NCBI GenBank assembly: GCA_020345785.1
Contig: CP070771.1
Location: 6,441,946 to 6,459,418, forward strand
Direction of reading: 5' to 3'
Source of the DNA: Desulfobacterales bacterium
GTDB taxonomy: Bacteria > Desulfobacterota > Desulfobacteria > Desulfobacterales > JAFDCJ01
DNA length: 17,473 bases
The position numbers and the translations under genes were made by a program. Below, piece after piece: positions 14,370 through 17,473 of this stretch. The notes beneath the pieces were generated by a model. The model saw only the letters and a program-made list of their open reading frames with translations. It searched no databases and was not told the DNA's origin. Every line of letters begins with the position of its first letter. Position 1 is the first letter of the stretch.

Positions 14370-15885
14370 AGTTTACCTGGTCGGCGCCGGCCCGGGGGAT
14401 CCGGGTTTAATAACCGTAAGAGGCAAAGAGTGTATTGAATTGGCCGAAGTCATCATCTATGACTACCTTGCGGCCCCCGCGCTATTGAAACACGCTCGAA
14501 AAACCGCTGAACTGATTTATGTCGGCAAAAAAGGCGGCGATCACACGTTGTCCCAGGATCAAATCAATGCGCTGATTGTGGAAAAAGCCAAAGCCGGTTT
14601 CAGGGTTTGCCGACTGAAGGGAGGAGATCCCTTTATCTTCGGACGCGGCGGCGAAGAGGCTGAAGTTCTGGTAGCCAAAGGCATACCTTTCGAGGTGGTG
14701 CCTGGAGTGACATCAGCGGTGGCAGCCGCCGCTTATGCCGGAATCCCGTTAACCCATCGCGAACTGACCGCCACCCTCGCGTTTGTGACCGGGCATGAAG
14801 ATCCCCACAAGGAAAAATCGAATATCGAATGGGATTCTCTCGCCCGGGGGATTGGAACCCTGGTGTTCTTCATGGGGGTAAAGAACCTACCCGAAATTAC
14901 ACAAAAATTAATTGCCCACGGCAAATCACCGGATACGCCGGTGGCCCTGATTCGCTGGGGAACCACACCCAACCAGCAGACCGTCGCCGGAACGTTGGAC
15001 AACATTTCCGAGCGCGTAAAAAAAGCCGGCCTCAAAGCACCGGCGATCATTGTGGTGGGCGAGGTTGTCCAATTGAGAGAAAGCCTGAAATGGTTTGAGA
15101 ACCGCCCATTGCTGGGGAAGCGAATTGTCGTTACCCGCGCTCGCGAGCAGGCCAGCGATCTGGTAAAACGTTTGTCCGATCTGGGTGCCGAGTGTCTGGA
15201 GTATCCAACCATCCGTGTCGTCGCCCCCAGCGACACCAAACCCCTCAATGATGCCATGGAAAACCTGAGCGCCTATGATTGGATTGTCTTTACCAGTGTC
15301 AACGGCGTTAAATTCTTCTTCGAACGTCTTTTTGACTCAGGACGGGATGTCCGCGCCTTAAACCGCGTGCGAACCGCTGCCATCGGACCGGTAACCGCTG
15401 AACAATTATTTGCCCACGGATTAAAAAGCGACATCATCCCGGCAGACTATCGGGCCGAAGCCGTGGTGGAGGCCTTTCGCAAGGAGAACTTGAAAGACAA
15501 AAGAATCCTGCTGCCCCGGGCCGCCGAAGCCCGGCCGGTGCTGCCGGACGAGTTGCGCAAAATGGGGGCCCAGGTTGATGAAGTGACCACCTACCTGACT
15601 GAAAAAGTTGAGGATAACGCAGATTCCCTCATCGAGCAGCTTACCGCAAAGACCATCGATCTGATTACCTTCACCAGTTCATCCACTGTTAGAAACTTCA
15701 AGGCGCTTCTGCCGTCGAAAAATTTCCAAGATCTGATCGCCGGTGTGACGGTTGCCAGCATCGGTCCAATTACCTCCGACACGGCAGCGGAATTAGGTTT
15801 TGACGTCCAGATCACTGCAAAATCCTACACCATCCCCGGACTGTGCGATGCGATTTTAAGCTATTTTGGAAGCCGGTCGACCTGA
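14356..15885 (+). CDS. cobA-hemD: Uroporphyrinogen III methyltransferase / uroporphyrinogen III synthase fusion (CobA-HemD)
   Basis: The 509-residue protein has two enzymes. Residues about 3-245 are SUMT (CobA): VYLVGAGPGDPGLIT, VGKKGG, CRLKGGDPFIFGRGGEEA, PGVTSAVAAAAYAGIPLTHR and VVGEVV. It methylates uroporphyrinogen III twice from SAM to give precorrin-2. Residues about 253-505 are HemD, which cyclises hydroxymethylbilane to uroporphyrinogen III: KRIVVTRAREQASDLVKRL, WIVFTSVNGVKFFF, IGPVTAEQL, ITFTSSSTVRNF and SIGPITSDTA. The fusion makes one route from HemC product to precorrin-2, the precursor of siroheme, cobalamin and alternative heme. I choose ATG 14356, which gives MTKAKVYLVGAGPG; the longer open frame from 14251 is inside hemC. 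It overlaps hemC by 14 bp. Confidence 0.96.
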   Translation: MTKAKVYLVGAGPGDPGLITVRGKECIELAEVIIYDYLAAPALLKHARKTAELIYVGKKGGDHTLSQDQINALIVEKAKAGFRVCRLKGGDPFIFGRGGEEAEVLVAKGIPFEVVPGVTSAVAAAAYAGIPLTHRELTATLAFVTGHEDPHKEKSNIEWDSLARGIGTLVFFMGVKNLPEITQKLIAHGKSPDTPVALIRWGTTPNQQTVAGTLDNISERVKKAGLKAPAIIVVGEVVQLRESLKWFENRPLLGKRIVVTRAREQASDLVKRLSDLGAECLEYPTIRVVAPSDTKPLNDAMENLSAYDWIVFTSVNGVKFFFERLFDSGRDVRALNRVRTAAIGPVTAEQLFAHGLKSDIIPADYRAEAVVEAFRKENLKDKRILLPRAAEARPVLPDELRKMGAQVDEVTTYLTEKVEDNADSLIEQLTAKTIDLITFTSSSTVRNFKALLPSKNFQDLIAGVTVASIGPITSDTAAELGFDVQITAKSYTIPGLCDAILSYFGSRST

Positions 15886-15898
15886 AATCAAAGAAATA

Positions 15899-15926
15899 TT
15901 GACCTTTTAACAGATTTTGGTATAAG
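15899..15926 (+). promoter_or_regulatory. Sigma-70-type promoter for the M20-glycosyltransferase genes
   Basis: TTGACC (5 of 6 to consensus) at 15899-15904 and TATAAG (5 of 6) at 15921-15926 are 16 bp apart, the best promoter match noticed in the window. Transcription would begin near 15933, leaving a leader of about 210 nt before the chosen ATG at 16143. The rest of the gap 15927-16142 stays open in the downstream frame but does not look conserved. Confidence 0.6.
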
Positions 15927-16142
15927 CTAAGCTGCTTGTGCATCCCTTCGGATTTGAAGGGCCAAGGGCTTTTTGACAGTCGACGTGCAATTGGCGCTGA
16001 TCTTTATTTTATCTCCATTCATCAGCCACCGGCATCGTTTAAGTTTGAACCAACGAAATATGATCCTGCTGCTGGTCCGGTAAAACTTTTTCAGTTTTCA
16101 CTGGCAACGCCGGGGCCTGATGAATGGAGCCAGGGAACCCAG

Positions 16143-17303
16143 ATGGATTTTTTTCTCCAAAATCTGCCGAATCTGGTCGACGAAATCAGGGCCGCCCGCG
16201 ATATTATCATCACCAACATCGTTTTAATCGGCCAGATACCCGCGCCTACCTTTAAAGAAAAACGACGCAGCACGGCCTTCATGGAGAGACTGGCCGAGTT
16301 CGGGGTCGATGAAGTAACCACCGACGGCTATCGCAACCCGATAGGCATCATTCGCGGCACGGCCTCGGACAAGCCGCCTATCTTCGTGGTGGCCCATCTG
16401 GATACCATCTTTGAGAAAGACGTCGTCCACAATTACACCATCAAGAAAAATGCCATCACCGGTCCCGGAATTCTGGACAACTCCCTCGGGGTCGGTGTCT
16501 TGATATCATTACCGATTCTCTTCAAACAACTGAATATTCGTTTTGAGTCCGATATCGTGCTGGCCGGCACCATTCAATCCATCGGCAAGGGTAATCTGAG
16601 GGGGGTCAGGCACCTGTTAAAAACCTGGCCGACCCCGATCCGGGGCGCCATTTGTTTGGAGGGTTTTGACCTGGGTCGGCTCAATTATTTTTCGGACGGT
16701 ATGATCAGAGGCGAGATCCAATGCAGCATCTCCGAGGATAAGGGACTACTGTATCAACAGTCCAAACCCAATGCCATCCTAATATTGAACGAAGTTATCA
16801 ACGAAATCATGAATCTGCGCCTTTCCCAGAGACCACGCTCCCGCATTGTCATCGGAAAAATTGTCGGCGGGGCCAATCATGGTAAAGTTGCTCCTGACGC
16901 CACCTTGGGTTTTGAAATTCGCAGTGATTCCTACAAAATGGTCAAATCGATATACGGCCAGATTAAAGATATCGTGGATGGGATACGCCACGAAAATGAA
17001 GTGGAGTTGAACATAAAAACCATCAGTAATCTGAAGGCGGCCAGATTAAAATTCAACCATCCGCTGGTAAAAAGCGCGGCTGCAGTGCTGGAAGCACTGG
17101 ATATCAAGCCGATCAGCAAATCAACCGAATCGGCGCTTTCCATATTTCTTTCCCGCAAGATCCCGGCCTTGACCCTTGGCATCACCTACGGCGAGAACTA
17201 TTACACGGAAAAAGCCACCATGGAAATCGATCCGATGTTCAAAGGCATCGCCCAGGTCATTGGCGTGATTAAAGCAATCGATATCGGGGTCTGCGATGGA
17301 TAA
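16143..17303 (+). CDS. M20-family peptidase-like protein, probably catalytically altered
   Basis: The 386-residue protein has the two-domain M20 layout. The first metal ligands are present: VVAHLDTIF with H85 and D87, and GILDNSLGVGV with D112. Where the family has Glu-Glu (general base and ligand), this protein has AGTIQSIGKGN, that is Q145-S146. E173 (CLEGFD) fits the third ligand. The lid/dimer domain (about 187-300) includes GGANHGKVAPDATLGFEIRSD in its outline. The final His, expected in an N-x-H motif, is replaced by Tyr354 in GENYYTEKA. Loss of the base and the last ligand suggests a non-hydrolytic or changed function. I choose ATG 16143, with AGGGA 6 nt upstream; the frame extends to a TTG at 15936, too close to the promoter. 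The stop overlaps the next gene by 8 bp. Confidence 0.85.
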   Translation: MDFFLQNLPNLVDEIRAARDIIITNIVLIGQIPAPTFKEKRRSTAFMERLAEFGVDEVTTDGYRNPIGIIRGTASDKPPIFVVAHLDTIFEKDVVHNYTIKKNAITGPGILDNSLGVGVLISLPILFKQLNIRFESDIVLAGTIQSIGKGNLRGVRHLLKTWPTPIRGAICLEGFDLGRLNYFSDGMIRGEIQCSISEDKGLLYQQSKPNAILILNEVINEIMNLRLSQRPRSRIVIGKIVGGANHGKVAPDATLGFEIRSDSYKMVKSIYGQIKDIVDGIRHENEVELNIKTISNLKAARLKFNHPLVKSAAAVLEALDIKPISKSTESALSIFLSRKIPALTLGITYGENYYTEKATMEIDPMFKGIAQVIGVIKAIDIGVCDG

Positions 17304-17473
17304 CAGATGGCTCGAAACCAACACGTTTCATTATTCCGAGTTCGCTGATATTCATCGCCTGGTCGAAGAAAAGCACAACAAGAATCTTAAAATATCTCTA
17401 TGTTTGCCGACCCTGAACGAGGAAAAAACCATCGCCAAGGAAATCATTATCATGCGGTCCGAACTGATGACCC
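17296..17473 (+). CDS. gpgS: GT-A glycosyltransferase N-terminus, likely glucosyl-3-phosphoglycerate synthase (partial)
   Basis: Fifty-nine codons are visible before the right edge. The segment KISLCLPTLNEEKTIAKEI is the first strand and nucleotide-binding start of a GT-A fold. The preceding TFHYSEFADIHRLVEEK and the following IIIMRSELM match what I recall of bacterial glucosyl-3-phosphoglycerate synthases (GT81), which make glucosyl-3-phosphoglycerate for glucosylglycerate or related compatible solutes. The DxD and acceptor regions are beyond the edge, so a different GT2-like enzyme is possible. The start overlaps the end of the M20-like gene (ATGGATAA), so the two are coupled. Real gene: nearly certain; exact activity: moderate. 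Confidence 0.7.
   Translation, partial: MDNRWLETNTFHYSEFADIHRLVEEKHNKNLKISLCLPTLNEEKTIAKEIIIMRSELMT

Noticed and set aside
15936..16142. N-terminal extension of the M20-like protein from a TTG
   Set aside because: The TTG is only a few bases from the predicted transcription start, the residues are not family-like, and ATG 16143 has a ribosome binding site.

Overview
The window (17,473 bp) looks like chromosomal DNA of an anaerobic, Gram-negative, probably sulfate-reducing bacterium of the Desulfobacterota (Desulfobacterales-like). This is inferred from the mix of genes: selenocysteine synthase, a CobA-HemD fusion next to hemC (siroheme and alternative heme synthesis), LPS-sugar genes (rfbB, gmhA), an FNR-like box, stand-alone CBS proteins, and gene gaps full of short low-complexity repeats. 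No rRNA, tRNA, CRISPR array, transposase or phage gene was found.

Layout. (1) 1-1946, minus: a large helical protein of unknown function, at least 648 residues, cut by the left edge. (2) 2248-3712, plus: two CBS-domain genes in tandem, the first behind a near-perfect FNR-type box. The second has four CBS motifs in two halves, each half ending in the same Cys-Arg-Ala-Cys. (3) 3797-6208, minus: a conserved small protein, pyrF and rfbB. (4) 6209-6838: about 630 bp of AT-rich non-coding DNA rich in inverted repeats. (5) 6839-8203, plus: a CheD-HDOD fusion. (6) 8413-11733, plus: selA, a degenerate-GGDEF/TPR protein and gmhA, with overlapping ends (translationally coupled). (7) 11995-12942, plus: an enzyme-like protein recalling deoxyhypusine synthase. 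(8) 13195-15885, plus: an FmdB-type zinc ribbon, hemC and cobA-hemD, all overlapping. (9) 16143-17473, plus: an M20-fold protein lacking two expected catalytic residues, overlapping the start of a GT-A glycosyltransferase that resembles glucosyl-3-phosphoglycerate synthase.

How the genes fit together. HemC and CobA-HemD carry porphobilinogen through uroporphyrinogen III to precorrin-2, the branch point for siroheme, cobalamin and alternative heme. RfbB and GmhA supply activated sugars for the outer envelope. The CBS pair and CheD-HDOD look like sensory or regulatory proteins. No single new system is proven. The points most worth following are: three 89-103 bp elements with related terminal inverted repeats, two ending just before ribosome binding sites and two overlapping stop codons; the CBS pair with its paired CxxC motifs and FNR-like promoter; the CheD-HDOD fusion; the degenerate M20 protein coupled to a glycosyltransferase; and the large unknown protein at the left edge.
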